A stretch of 15,302 nt of DNA. It comes from an uncultured Oscillospiraceae bacterium (GTDB taxonomy: Bacteria > Bacillota > Clostridia > Oscillospirales > Oscillospiraceae). Below are positions 8,121 to 15,264 of this stretch, piece after piece. How positions within the stretch are numbered: the first letter of the stretch is position 1; each line of letters opens with the position of its first letter. The stretch lies in contig CAAEKQ010000015.1 of NCBI GenBank assembly GCA_900756575.1, positions 1-15,302 of the forward strand, read 5' to 3'. The notes under the pieces are model-generated. The model searched no databases. It was not told the origin of the DNA and saw nothing but the letters and a program-made list of their open reading frames with translations. Made by a program: the position numbers and the translations under genes.

Positions 8121-9139
8121 GGTGCGTCACCTCCTGTTCCATAGGGGCAGATGTCGGCACACGCCCCGGTTTCGATCATGGCGATGTACTGGAAAATGGG
8201 ATAGGCCTGGGGCGGGCAGACCGCGTTCCCCAGGGTTTTCAGCCGCAGCGCCCGGTTGTCCGTGTCCTCGGTCATGCGGGGGACTCCTTCGGGCTCGGCA
8301 CGCCAAAGGATGCGTCCGTCCATTTCGGGGGGAATCCCATGAGCCATTCCACCCAGTCCGGGTTCAGCGCCGCTTTCTCGGAAAGGGGCTGCTCCTGCCG
8401 GATCACCTGAGCCGACAGGTTGGAGGACGGGGATTTGTCCCGGAAGGCCGCCGGTTTCAGGGTGGAACGGTAGCCCTCCGATGCTGCCGGGGTCAGATAG
8501 AACACCGCCGCCGACAGGGACAGGCTCCAGATCGACCCGTCCTTGTTCCGCTTGCGGAATATCCCATTGTCCGACAGGAACACATCCAGGCTGGCAGCAT
8601 CCCGCCCCGTGGATTTGTCGGAGGCAAGGGGTGTGGGAAACATCAGCCGCGACGATAAAAGTTCGCTGGCGCTCATGCCATGCGCCGACGCCGCAAGCCG
8701 GAAATACGAATGGGAGAACAGCGTATCCCGCTTTTGCCAGGTCAAAAATCGTTTTGTCGAGCCCCATATTGATGAAGCCAGCAACATTTTCCCCAAGCAC
8801 CCAACGGGGCCGCAGTTCGGCAATAACGCGGCACATCTCCGGCCACAGGTAGCGTTCATCCGCAAAGCCCCGCCGTTTTCCTGCGGTGGAGAAAGGCTGG
8901 CACGGGAATCCGCCGGAGAGGATGGTAATGGTTTCAAGTCCTGTTTTTTCAAAAAACGCCTCCTTCGTGAATGTGGTGATGTCGCGGAACTTCGGCACAT
9001 CCGGCCAATGTTTTTGCAGGATGGAATAGGGATAGTCCGCCCACTCGCATTGACAGACCGTTTCAAAGCCCGCCGCCTCCGCCGCAAGGTCCAGCCCGCC
9101 GATGCCGGAAAACAGGCTGACATGGGTGAGCTTATTCAT
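8117..9139 (-). CDS. DNA (cytosine-5-)-methyltransferase
   Basis: The 340-residue protein carries the C5 methyltransferase motifs in order in one frame: motif I FSGIGGLDLA (10-19, SAM binding), motif IV GGFPCQPFS with catalytic Cys80, motif VI GENV (116-119), motif VIII ERQRTFIVA (156-164), and motifs IX/X RALRLKTLGNAV (296-307) with QAYPIF after them. The target-recognition part lies between about 165 and 295. No restriction endonuclease gene is adjacent, so it looks like an orphan enzyme that protects element DNA. It overlaps the preceding gene by 8 nt and the NlpC start by 4 nt. Its 3' half overlaps a second MTase-like frame (8272-8676). The recognition sequence cannot be read from the protein. 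Confidence 0.93.
   Translation of the reverse strand: MNKLTHVSLFSGIGGLDLAAEAAGFETVCQCEWADYPYSILQKHWPDVPKFRDITTFTKEAFFEKTGLETITILSGGFPCQPFSTAGKRRGFADERYLWPEMCRVIAELRPRWVLGENVAGFINMGLDKTIFDLAKAGYAVLPFVFPACGVGAWHERQRTFIVAADVSHTPCLRQIHGAGCCQPGCVPVGQWDIPQAEQGRVDLEPVPVGGGVLSDPGSIGGLPFHPETGGLPGQIPVLQPVGSGDPAGAAPFRESGAEPGLGGMAHGIPPEMDGRILWRAEPEGVPRMTEDTDNRALRLKTLGNAVCPPQAYPIFQYIAMIETGACADICPYGTGGDAP
8128..8134 (-). promoter_or_regulatory. Shine-Dalgarno deciding the TTG start of the NlpC/P60 gene
   Basis: GGAGGTG lies seven nt before TTG at 8120, inside the methyltransferase's last codons. Confidence 0.85.
8272..8676 (-). other. Alternative MTase-like reading frame inside the methyltransferase gene
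   Basis: In the +1 frame relative to the methyltransferase, DNA from 8676 to the stop at 8272 reads as a protein segment that itself resembles the variable and distal part of phage and element C5 methyltransferases: SRLMFPTPLASDKSTG and LNPDWVEWLMGFPPKWTD. The main frame over the same DNA reads EPGLGGMAHGIPPEMDG, which also resembles known methyltransferases. The first possible start codons (ATG at 8676 or 8643) have no visible Shine-Dalgarno, so separate translation is unproven. It may be a frame relict, a target of ribosomal frameshifting, or an overlapping gene. Confidence 0.45.
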
Positions 9140-9752
9140 GGCTGATCTGCTCCCCAGGGATCAGCTCCGCCCGGAACCGCTTGATGACCGCCGCCTCCAA
9201 TTCATCCTGACAAAAGTTGCTGTCAGCGGAAAGACCCAGCTTGCGGCGCAGCCTGTTCAGCGTCTTTTCATAGTTCCCGTATTTCTTTTGCAGGCGGAGA
9301 AAATCCTTCTCGTTCTGCGCCTGCGACAGACACTTGGCGATGCTGTACCAAGTCACCAGGAACATGTGCAGTTCGCTCACCAGCAGCCGGAATCCGCTGC
9401 CGGGGATCAGATAGTGTTCCTCCTGGCGGCCGCCGCCCGGTTCGGGTTCGTCGTCCTCACACTCCACATAGAAGGCGTCCAGCTCGCACAGCTCCCGCGC
9501 CTTCATCCCGGCAAGGTCCGCCTTGTCGCCGAACACCAGGTAACGGCCGGGAATGTTCCAGGCGTCAAACTTGTCATCGGCGATCTGGCCGTACCGCTTC
9601 GCCGCCGCAATGAACGCCTCCACATCCTCCCGGTCCTTGATTTTTCCGGCAAGGAAGGCAAGCTGATGAAGCAGCCCGTAGAGATGCACTTCCTCGTCGA
9701 TATGTGCCTCATAGGTCTTTTCCTCGATGACATACAGCTTTTCCTGTTCCAT
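9132..9752 (-). CDS. Unknown accessory protein (206 aa)
   Basis: Not recognised. The 206-residue protein is probably soluble: no signal peptide or membrane helix. It is acidic in the N-terminal half (IEEKTYEAHIDEEVHLYGL) and basic and helical toward the end (YEKTLNRLRRKLGLSADSNF, then IKRFRAELIPG). A glycine/glutamate-rich linker at about 107-112 divides the two parts. The frame continues upstream to 9800, but that would overlap the Bro gene; the ATG at 9752 follows the Bro stop by 4 nt and has AAGGAT directly before it and AAAGGATGG slightly further up. It overlaps the methyltransferase start by 8 nt, so the two are probably made together and may work together. Confidence 0.75.
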   Translation of the reverse strand: MEQEKLYVIEEKTYEAHIDEEVHLYGLLHQLAFLAGKIKDREDVEAFIAAAKRYGQIADDKFDAWNIPGRYLVFGDKADLAGMKARELCELDAFYVECEDDEPEPGGGRQEEHYLIPGSGFRLLVSELHMFLVTWYSIAKCLSQAQNEKDFLRLQKKYGNYEKTLNRLRRKLGLSADSNFCQDELEAAVIKRFRAELIPGEQISHE

Positions 9753-9756
9753 ATCC

Positions 9757-10518
9757 TTATCCCATCCTTTCCTTCCATTCCAGCCGCATTTGCCCATCAT
9801 CCAGCAGCAGACGGATCACATTTTTGCCCTGGGGCGTAATCAAGGTCTGCTGTCCAAAATGCCCATATTTCCAGAAGTCCTTCACACGGAATAATCCGTT
9901 ATTGGAGGGCTTGGCATAGGGCAGAAGGTATCCGGCCGGGCAGCGGTACAGAAATCCCGCGTCCATCAGGAAACGGCAAAACGCACGCTCCCCGATTTGC
10001 AGTTCTTTCGCCGTGGCTCGGATATTGGTGCAGTTTTCTTCATGGACAAAGGCGTCATAAAAATCTGCTTTCGGCCGCAGCCGTTCCACCTCGCCGGAGA
10101 GCTGCCGGTTTTTCTCATGCTCGGCAAGAAGCTGGTCGGCAAAAGCCAGCAATATTTCCGGTTTTTCCGCCGCCTGCTCCAGAAGGGAGGCAGTCATGTA
10201 CCCGCCCGTCTTGCGGATCATGGGGAGAACTTCGTCAAACACCCATTTTTCAAAGCGTTCCGCACCAGGCAGCCGACTATGAACGATCAGGCGGTACACA
10301 TCACCCTCCGGGATGAATGTCAATTCCTGTACGCCTCCTTCTGTAAGGGCGCCCCGTTTCAGGGCCCCCTTACAATGCGTATTGATGGCGTTCCTCGGTT
10401 TTGCATATCCCAGGGCTTTCGCAACATCAAATCCGCAAAACAGATAATTGCCGTTTTCTTCGATCACTCGGATGCTGCCAAATTCGCGGTTATTGAAAAC
10501 CGCCATCTTGTTATCCAT
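9757..10518 (-). CDS. Phage antirepressor-like protein, Bro-N plus ANT (KilAC) domain
   Basis: The 253-residue protein has a Bro-N domain at about 4-105 (FGSIRVIEENGNYLFCGFDVAKALGYAKPRNA, with EKWVFDEVLPMIRKTGGY closing it), a short coiled linker (128-147), and a C-terminal ANT/KilAC domain at about 148-245 (LRPKADFYDAF, ATAKELQIGERAFCRFL, YGHFGQQTLITPQG). Such proteins antagonise phage repressors or bind DNA. Here it may regulate element genes. The frame extends upstream, but the ATG at 10518 has AAGGAGG six nt before it, overlaps the VirB4 stop by 8 nt, and gives the normal Bro N-terminus. Local base composition is less GC-rich than the flanking conjugation genes, consistent with a separate, phage-like origin. 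Confidence 0.92.
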   Translation of the reverse strand: MDNKMAVFNNREFGSIRVIEENGNYLFCGFDVAKALGYAKPRNAINTHCKGALKRGALTEGGVQELTFIPEGDVYRLIVHSRLPGAERFEKWVFDEVLPMIRKTGGYMTASLLEQAAEKPEILLAFADQLLAEHEKNRQLSGEVERLRPKADFYDAFVHEENCTNIRATAKELQIGERAFCRFLMDAGFLYRCPAGYLLPYAKPSNNGLFRVKDFWKYGHFGQQTLITPQGKNVIRLLLDDGQMRLEWKERMG

Positions 10519-12934
10519 TCTGGTCCTCCTTTTCGTCGTCCACAGTTTCGTGTGCAACCTCGCTGGGCTTGGTGGTGAGCAATTTATAGAGCTCGGTGTC
10601 TTTCGGGAAGTCATCCGCAAAGGGCAGGATGACATTGTTGAAGAACAGCAGCCCGTGGCCCGGCTCGGAGTTGGTCACATAGGCAAGCTGCTCCGATGAA
10701 ATGTTCAGCCGCTCCGCCAGTATCTTCCGGTCTCCCGCCGCCTGGTTGAGCATATAGATGAAGTCGCTGTTTTCCAGGATGTTTTCGATCTCCGGGGAGG
10801 AAAGCAGGTCTTTGGGGTTCTGGGTCGCCCCGGTAGGGATACCGCCCCATTTTCTGAACCGTTTCCAAATCTCGGCGCTGTATGCGGCGGTCTGTTCCTC
10901 CTTCAGCAAAAGGTGGAACTCGTCCACGAAATACCAGGTGGAGCGCCCGATAGCCCGGTTGATGGTAACGGTGTTCCACACCGCATCCTGAACAATGAGC
11001 ATCCCCGGCTTTTTCAGGTTCTTGCCCAGGCCCTTGATGTCAAAGCAGACAAGGCGGTTGGAGATGTCCACGGTGGTACGGTGGTTGAAGAAGTTCAGCG
11101 AACCGTTCACATAGAGGTCCAGCGCCTGGGCCACTCGGTCGGCCTCCGGGATGTGCTGGGACAGAAGGGCGTTCATCAGGTCGCCCAGAATGGGCATATT
11201 CTCTGGCCGGGGATCGGCAAAGTAGGGCTGGTAGATCATCTGTACCGCCCGGTCAATGACGGTTTTCTCGATGGCCTCCAGCCCCGTCTTGCTGCCCATG
11301 ATGAGCTCGCAGAAGGATAAGACGAAATCACTTTTCAGCGCCAGCGGGTTTTCTTCCTCGGAGTAGTTGAGGTTGATGTCCAGAGGGTTCACATAGTCGG
11401 TGCTGGACGGGGACAGCCGGATCACCTGACCGCCCAATCGCTTCACCAGGGGCGAATACTCGTCCTCCGGGTCGCAGATGATGACATTATCCTGGGTCAT
11501 CAGCATGATAAAGGTGATCTCCCGCTTGCAGCTCATGGATTTGCCGCTGCCGGGGGTGCCGAACACAAGACCGTTGGGACAGCGGGATTGCTTGCGGTCC
11601 AGCAGGATCATGTTATTGGAAAGGGCGTTGAGCCCGTAGTACATGGCGTCGCCGCCCATGAACACCTCCTGGGTGACGAAGGGGACGAACACCGCCAGGG
11701 CCGAAGTGGTCAGGCTCCGTTCTATCTTGATGCGGTTGAGCCCCAGGGGAAGGCTGCTCATAAGCCCGTCCTCCTGCTGGAAGTCCAGCCGGGTCAGAAG
11801 GCAGTTATAGGTCTGGGCGACGCTGGCCGCCTGGGATACGGCGATCTCCAGCTTTTGACGGGTCTCCGCCGTGTGCAGCACCAGGAAGGTCATGTTGAAC
11901 ATTCTCTCGTTGCGGGATTGCAGGTCGGTGAGCAGGTCCTTTGCCGCGCCGCCGTATGTAGAGAGGTCCGAAGGAAGGATGTCCATATCGTAGCCGCTGC
12001 GCACCGCCCGCTTCTGCTCCTGTATCTTCATGGCGTCCAGGTCGGTGATCTTCCGCTTGACCATTTTGATGGCCTCGTTCTGGTTGATGCCCCGGATGTG
12101 CATGGTCACCATGATATTTCCGTCCGCCTCCATGAAGTCGGTGAGGATACGGTCGTGCATCTCGGGCGCCAGGATTTGCAGGAAGGACACCGCCCCATAC
12201 CGCTTTCCGATGCGGAAGGTGCGGGTCTCCCCGAAGTGGAAGGAGGACGGAGAAATGAAGTCCTTCACCGAAAGGCCGCTGGCCGGGAGCCAGTCCCATT
12301 CAAAGGCGAACTGCCCGCCCTCCGGGTGGAGGATGTTGTAAAGCAGCTCCAGCCGCTCCTTTCCATCCAGCACATGAGCGGCCGCACCCATGACCTTGAA
12401 GCGGTTGAGGGTGTCGGTCTCAATGCGGGCAAACCGCGCCCGGGCCGCAGGGAGGTTCTCCGCCTCGATGGTCAGGGTCACATACTTGGTTTTCACATAG
12501 CCGTTGTTGCCCCGCTTGTACTGCATCCGCAGGATGTCCACCGCCTCGTCCCGGATGGGGTCCAGGTCGTTGCCCTGCCTGCGGATGCCGAACATTTCAT
12601 CGGCGGCGCTGCCTCCGCTGCGACTGTCCAAAGAGACCTGAACACCGATGGAGGGGTCGTAGCCGTTGTAGAAATCGCAGAGGCTTTCAAAGATGCTCCG
12701 CTGATCCTCCGGCCCCGCCAGGCGGTAATTCACATCCTCAAAGGCAATGGTCTTGGAGAAGGCGCCGCCCTCCAGCCTGCACAGACCGTCCGGGAACATA
12801 TTCTGAAACGGGATGCTGTCCTGCACCGTATGGGCTTTTCCGTCGCCCTTCGCCTGCCGGATCACCGCCTCGATCTGCTTGCGCTCGGCACGGGTGAGCT
12901 TACGCTTTGCCGGTTTTTCTGCCTTTTCTCGCAA
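10511..12934 (-). CDS. VirB4/TraE-type conjugation ATPase
   Basis: The 807-residue protein is the ATPase that powers assembly and substrate transfer of the type IV secretion channel. The N-terminal half (about 1-440) is the VirB4 N-domain that contacts the membrane complex. The ATPase half has Walker A GTPGSGKS at 459-466 and Walker B WYFVDEFHLLL with Asp671-Glu672. Length and order are normal for the TraE/VirB4 proteins of Firmicute conjugative transposons. The start is TTG at 12934, seven nt after GGAGGTG; the next methionine is about 45 residues in, within conserved sequence. It overlaps prgI by 35 nt. Confidence 0.96.
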   Translation of the reverse strand: MREKAEKPAKRKLTRAERKQIEAVIRQAKGDGKAHTVQDSIPFQNMFPDGLCRLEGGAFSKTIAFEDVNYRLAGPEDQRSIFESLCDFYNGYDPSIGVQVSLDSRSGGSAADEMFGIRRQGNDLDPIRDEAVDILRMQYKRGNNGYVKTKYVTLTIEAENLPAARARFARIETDTLNRFKVMGAAAHVLDGKERLELLYNILHPEGGQFAFEWDWLPASGLSVKDFISPSSFHFGETRTFRIGKRYGAVSFLQILAPEMHDRILTDFMEADGNIMVTMHIRGINQNEAIKMVKRKITDLDAMKIQEQKRAVRSGYDMDILPSDLSTYGGAAKDLLTDLQSRNERMFNMTFLVLHTAETRQKLEIAVSQAASVAQTYNCLLTRLDFQQEDGLMSSLPLGLNRIKIERSLTTSALAVFVPFVTQEVFMGGDAMYYGLNALSNNMILLDRKQSRCPNGLVFGTPGSGKSMSCKREITFIMLMTQDNVIICDPEDEYSPLVKRLGGQVIRLSPSSTDYVNPLDINLNYSEEENPLALKSDFVLSFCELIMGSKTGLEAIEKTVIDRAVQMIYQPYFADPRPENMPILGDLMNALLSQHIPEADRVAQALDLYVNGSLNFFNHRTTVDISNRLVCFDIKGLGKNLKKPGMLIVQDAVWNTVTINRAIGRSTWYFVDEFHLLLKEEQTAAYSAEIWKRFRKWGGIPTGATQNPKDLLSSPEIENILENSDFIYMLNQAAGDRKILAERLNISSEQLAYVTNSEPGHGLLFFNNVILPFADDFPKDTELYKLLTTKPSEVAHETVDDEKEDQNG

Positions 12935-13286
12935 TCCGCTTCACCTCCTGTTCCAGTTGGGATTGCCGCACCAGGGCGGAATAGAGATTGTTTGTCTGGT
13001 AGATGCGTACCTTCGGCCGGATGAATTTGTTCTGGATCAGATGCCCCAGGAACACTTCCAGCGGCTGCCCGTTCTTCTCATACATGGCGAACAGGAAAAA
13101 GGGCAGCATCACCAGGATCATGCACAGCGCCGCCGTGGTAGTTCCCAGGCTCGCCTTTGCCAAAAAGAAAAGCGGCACGCCTACCAGCGCCGCCGCTCCG
13201 AAACAGATCACTTGTCGTTTGGTCAGCCCGAACAGGACCTTGCTCTGTATCCGACTCAGGTCCTTCGGGATTGTTACATAAGCCAA
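12900..13286 (-). CDS. PrgI family mating-channel protein
   Basis: The 128-residue protein has the PrgI pattern: a short N-terminus (AYVTIPKDLSRIQSKVLFGLTKRQ), two transmembrane helices at about 25-43 and 48-68, and a basic cytoplasmic C-terminus. It lies directly before VirB4, its usual place, and overlaps that gene by 35 nt. It is a small inner-membrane subunit of the conjugation channel. The start is TTG at 13286 with GGAGGTG seven nt upstream; that Shine-Dalgarno lies inside the last codons of the radical SAM gene. Confidence 0.93.
   Translation of the reverse strand: MAYVTIPKDLSRIQSKVLFGLTKRQVICFGAAALVGVPLFFLAKASLGTTTAALCMILVMLPFFLFAMYEKNGQPLEVFLGHLIQNKFIRPKVRIYQTNNLYSALVRQSQLEQEVKRIARKGRKTGKA
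12942..12948 (-). promoter_or_regulatory. Shine-Dalgarno deciding the TTG start of the VirB4 gene
   Basis: GGAGGTG lies seven nt before TTG at 12934, inside the prgI coding region. Confidence 0.85.
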
Positions 13287-13290
13287 TGTT

Positions 13291-14186
13291 TCACACCTCC
13301 TTCTTCATCGGCGCATAGTCCTTAAAATCTGATACGGAATGAAAAATCCGTTTATTATTTACCCATCTTTGCAGATGGCGGGTAATGCGTGGAGCCGTGG
13401 GACGCTCATAGATCATCACATAGGGATCATATCCCAATGCCCGCAAGGTGTTTACCCGGTACAAATCCTGTTCATGGGTGCTGCCGTAATTGGTCAGGAC
13501 ATAGACACGGCGGTTTCGGTCGCTCTTTATGGAAGTAAGTTCACGAAAGCGACGGAAATACTCCGTCAGGTCCTCGTCCGGTTATCCCATGCGAAATGCA
13601 CCGCTTTTGTCCGCACTTTGTTCAGTAGAGATACATTATCACGGCTGATAAGGCGAATATCGAGCCCCTGGGTAAAGTCCACCAGCGCCCGGCTCTCAAT
13701 TAGCTGTTCAATGAGCCTTTCATGGTCGGGACAGGCAAGCAGGTTCGGGTCCATCAGTTTGATTTCTTCCTCACCATTCCAAAACTCGGAAAGATCAGCC
13801 ACCCGGACGCTCCTGCGCCCTTCTTTTTTGCTGACAATACAAAATCCGCAGTTCCTTGGACAGCCACGGCTTAAAAAGCCGTAGGCTGTACCTAAAAACC
13901 GCGGATATAGAAAATAGTCCGGCCGAATATGCTCGATCTCATGCGGGAGGTTTTCGCCGGGGCCGTAACCTGTACCGCCCTGGATGACCTTATCCGCATT
14001 GCTCACCTGTATGGTGTCTTTGGAATAGGTGTCTGTAAATACCCGGCTTTTATAAACAAGGTCATATTGCTTTGCAGGGTCCCACCATTCCACCCGATCC
14101 CCGTGTCTGGTGTGATACTCCGAGAGCTTCATCAGGCACAGGTTGGGAAAATTGTGCGAGTCCACATCAATAAGGCCTACTCTCAA
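13291..14186 (-). pseudogene. Radical SAM protein gene with a 1-nt frameshift
   Basis: The frame from TTG at 14186 encodes 206 residues: an N-terminal part beginning LRVGLIDVDSHNFPNL and a radical SAM cluster motif SRGCPRNCGFC (Cys109, 113, 116) that would hold a 4Fe-4S cluster. After HFAWDN (residue 202) it hits a stop five codons later at 13566. One extra C at 13580/13581 would restore a frame that runs on for about 95 codons (DEDLTEYFRRF, RRVYVLTNYGSTHEQDLYRV, GYDPYVMIYERP, RWVNNK) to the TGA at 13291, giving about 298 residues. The break is CCC read as CC on the coding strand, so it may be a true mutation or a sequence error. The substrate is unknown. The TTG start has GGAGG seven nt upstream, 13 nt after the TrbL stop. 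Confidence 0.85.
13294..13300 (-). promoter_or_regulatory. Shine-Dalgarno deciding the TTG start of prgI
   Basis: GGAGGTG lies seven nt before TTG at 13286 and forms the last codons of the repaired radical SAM frame. Confidence 0.85.
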
Positions 14187-14193
14187 ATATCTG

Positions 14194-14201
14194 CCTCCTT
14201 T
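14194..14201 (-). promoter_or_regulatory. Shine-Dalgarno deciding the TTG start of the radical SAM gene
   Basis: AAAGGAGG lies seven nt before TTG at 14186 and overlaps the TrbL stop codon. Confidence 0.8.
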
Positions 14202-15066
14202 AGTGGGCGCCGAACAGGGATTTTGCAAGGCTGCCGGTCTTGAACAATGTGTAGCACAGCAGAACCGTATAGCCCATGCACCCCCAGATGGCAGCGGATA
14301 TGTTGTCGCCGGATGTGGAGATGCCCTCCACCAGCACGGCATAGATGCCCACGCAGATCATAATGAGGAAGGCCTGGAAGCCCAGGGCCAGCAGGGAGCG
14401 AAGGTAGTTCTGCCCCGTGGAGCCCCATTCCCGGTTGACCATCGTGGCAAAGGGAATCGGCCCTATGGAGGTGACCAAATACACCTCAATCATTCTGCCG
14501 TAGATCACCAGGAAGATACAGATGGAAAGAATCTGCGTACACAGCCCCACGAACACACTCTGGAACCACAGCCCCAGCAGGGCGCCCACGCTCCAGTCGG
14601 CAAGCTGGGTCTCCAGATTGCCCACCACGCCGGAAATGTCGATGCCTGCGTCCGAGATGATGACCCCCGCCGACTGACTGACCACATTCTGCGCCACATC
14701 GAACACCGCCATGACGATGTTCCAGGTGTTGGTGACGATCAGCACCGCGCAGAAGGTCTTGAAAATCCACTTGAAGAAAATCCAGGTGTCAAAGTCGTGG
14801 AGGTTATTTTTCTCGATGATGAGCTGGATCAGCTCGTAGCACATGACGAAGGTGAGGATGATGCCAGCGATGGGGACAATCACCGTTTCCGAGAGGTTTC
14901 GGATCATGTTGAAGATGCTGCTGTTCCAGGCGGCGGGCGTCATGCCGACCTCCCCGGCGATCTCGCCCACCTTTGTATTCAGGGTATCAAACATCCCGGT
15001 CAGGTTTGAAATGATACCGTCAATGAGCAGTTCCTTGAACCACTCCTGGATCATATCCAATATCAA
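14200..15066 (-). CDS. TrbL/VirB6-like polytopic conjugation channel protein
   Basis: The 288-residue protein has a soluble N-terminal stretch (1-60, starting MILDMIQEWFKELLIDGIIS) and about five or six membrane helices, at about 63-84, 100-123, 163-190, 195-210, 222-246 and 258-275. This size and layout match the TrbL/VirB6-like subunit that follows Maff2 and precedes PrgI in clostridial conjugative transposons. The start is TTG at 15066 with GGAGGTG seven nt upstream; an in-frame ATG at 15054 would be too far from that site. Confidence 0.9.
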   Translation of the reverse strand: MILDMIQEWFKELLIDGIISNLTGMFDTLNTKVGEIAGEVGMTPAAWNSSIFNMIRNLSETVIVPIAGIILTFVMCYELIQLIIEKNNLHDFDTWIFFKWIFKTFCAVLIVTNTWNIVMAVFDVAQNVVSQSAGVIISDAGIDISGVVGNLETQLADWSVGALLGLWFQSVFVGLCTQILSICIFLVIYGRMIEVYLVTSIGPIPFATMVNREWGSTGQNYLRSLLALGFQAFLIMICVGIYAVLVEGISTSGDNISAAIWGCMGYTVLLCYTLFKTGSLAKSLFGAH

Positions 15067-15073
15067 GGGAGAT

Positions 15074-15080
15074 CACCTCC
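15074..15080 (-). promoter_or_regulatory. Shine-Dalgarno deciding the TTG start of the TrbL gene
   Basis: GGAGGTG lies seven nt before TTG at 15066 and 3 nt after the hairpin at 15084-15117. Confidence 0.85.
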
Positions 15081-15083
15081 TTT

Positions 15084-15117
15084 GCGGGGGCTCCCGCTAT
15101 CAAGCGAAAGCCCCCGC
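15084..15117 (-). terminator. Strong hairpin between Maff2 and TrbL (no T-run)
   Basis: On the coding strand GCGGGGGCT pairs perfectly with AGCCCCCGC; inside, two T-G wobbles and a CGCT/AGCG pair lead to a TGAT loop. It is followed by AAAGGAGG rather than a run of T, so it is not a classic Rho-independent terminator. It ends 3 nt before the TrbL Shine-Dalgarno and could limit or protect the mRNA at that point. Confidence 0.7.
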
Positions 15118-15133
15118 CGGTTTTGGAGAATCA

Positions 15134-15223
15134 TTAGGTGGTGGACAGCAGACCGGACAGCAGAGGGATCAGGGTGATGCCGATGAGGGCAACGCCGCCG
15201 CCCGCCATGAGCTGTTTTATCCC
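15134..15223 (-). pseudogene. Maff2 family protein, 3' remnant only
   Basis: The last 30 codons read GIKQLMAGGGVALIG then ITLIPLLSGLLSTT and TAA, followed at once by TGA. This is the C-terminus of the small Maff2 membrane protein that normally stands before TrbL in these elements. Upstream of the GIK the frame meets TTG and then TAA (15227-15229), and the expected N-terminal 35-40 residues are absent. The break coincides with the inverted repeat at 15192-15264. The fragment has no Shine-Dalgarno. Either the gene is interrupted by an insertion or the sequence is chimeric there. Confidence 0.75.
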
Positions 15224-15264
15224 CAATTAGGTGTAAAACTCTGCTCGATGGCGGGCGGCGGCGT
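15192..15264. repeat. Imperfect inverted repeat across the Maff2 break
   Basis: A perfect 17-nt inverted repeat joins 15192-15208 (ACGCCGCCGCCCGCCAT) to 15248-15264 (ATGGCGGGCGGCGGCGT). It continues inward with small mismatches (GAGC and GTTTTA on both arms). The left arm is the Maff2 MAGGGV coding region; the right arm is an inverted near-copy of it. Confidence 0.85.

Noticed and set aside
5973..8144. Long plus-strand open frame (723 codons)
   Set aside because: It is antisense to the NlpC/P60 and PP-loop genes and shows no domain.
10343..10373. Imperfect hairpin GTAAGGG / CCCTTAC inside the Bro gene
   Set aside because: It is short with mismatches and lies within coding sequence; no T-run or regulatory context.
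10519..10635. Upstream extension of the Bro protein
   Set aside because: It lies inside the VirB4 coding region, reads as low-complexity sequence and lacks the Bro fold; the ATG at 10518 has AAGGAGG.
11588..13024. Plus-strand open frame (478 codons)
   Set aside because: It is antisense to VirB4 and PrgI and shows no domain.
15084..15117. Rho-independent terminator
   Set aside because: The stem is strong, but it is not followed by a T-run in the direction of transcription, and TrbL starts right after it.
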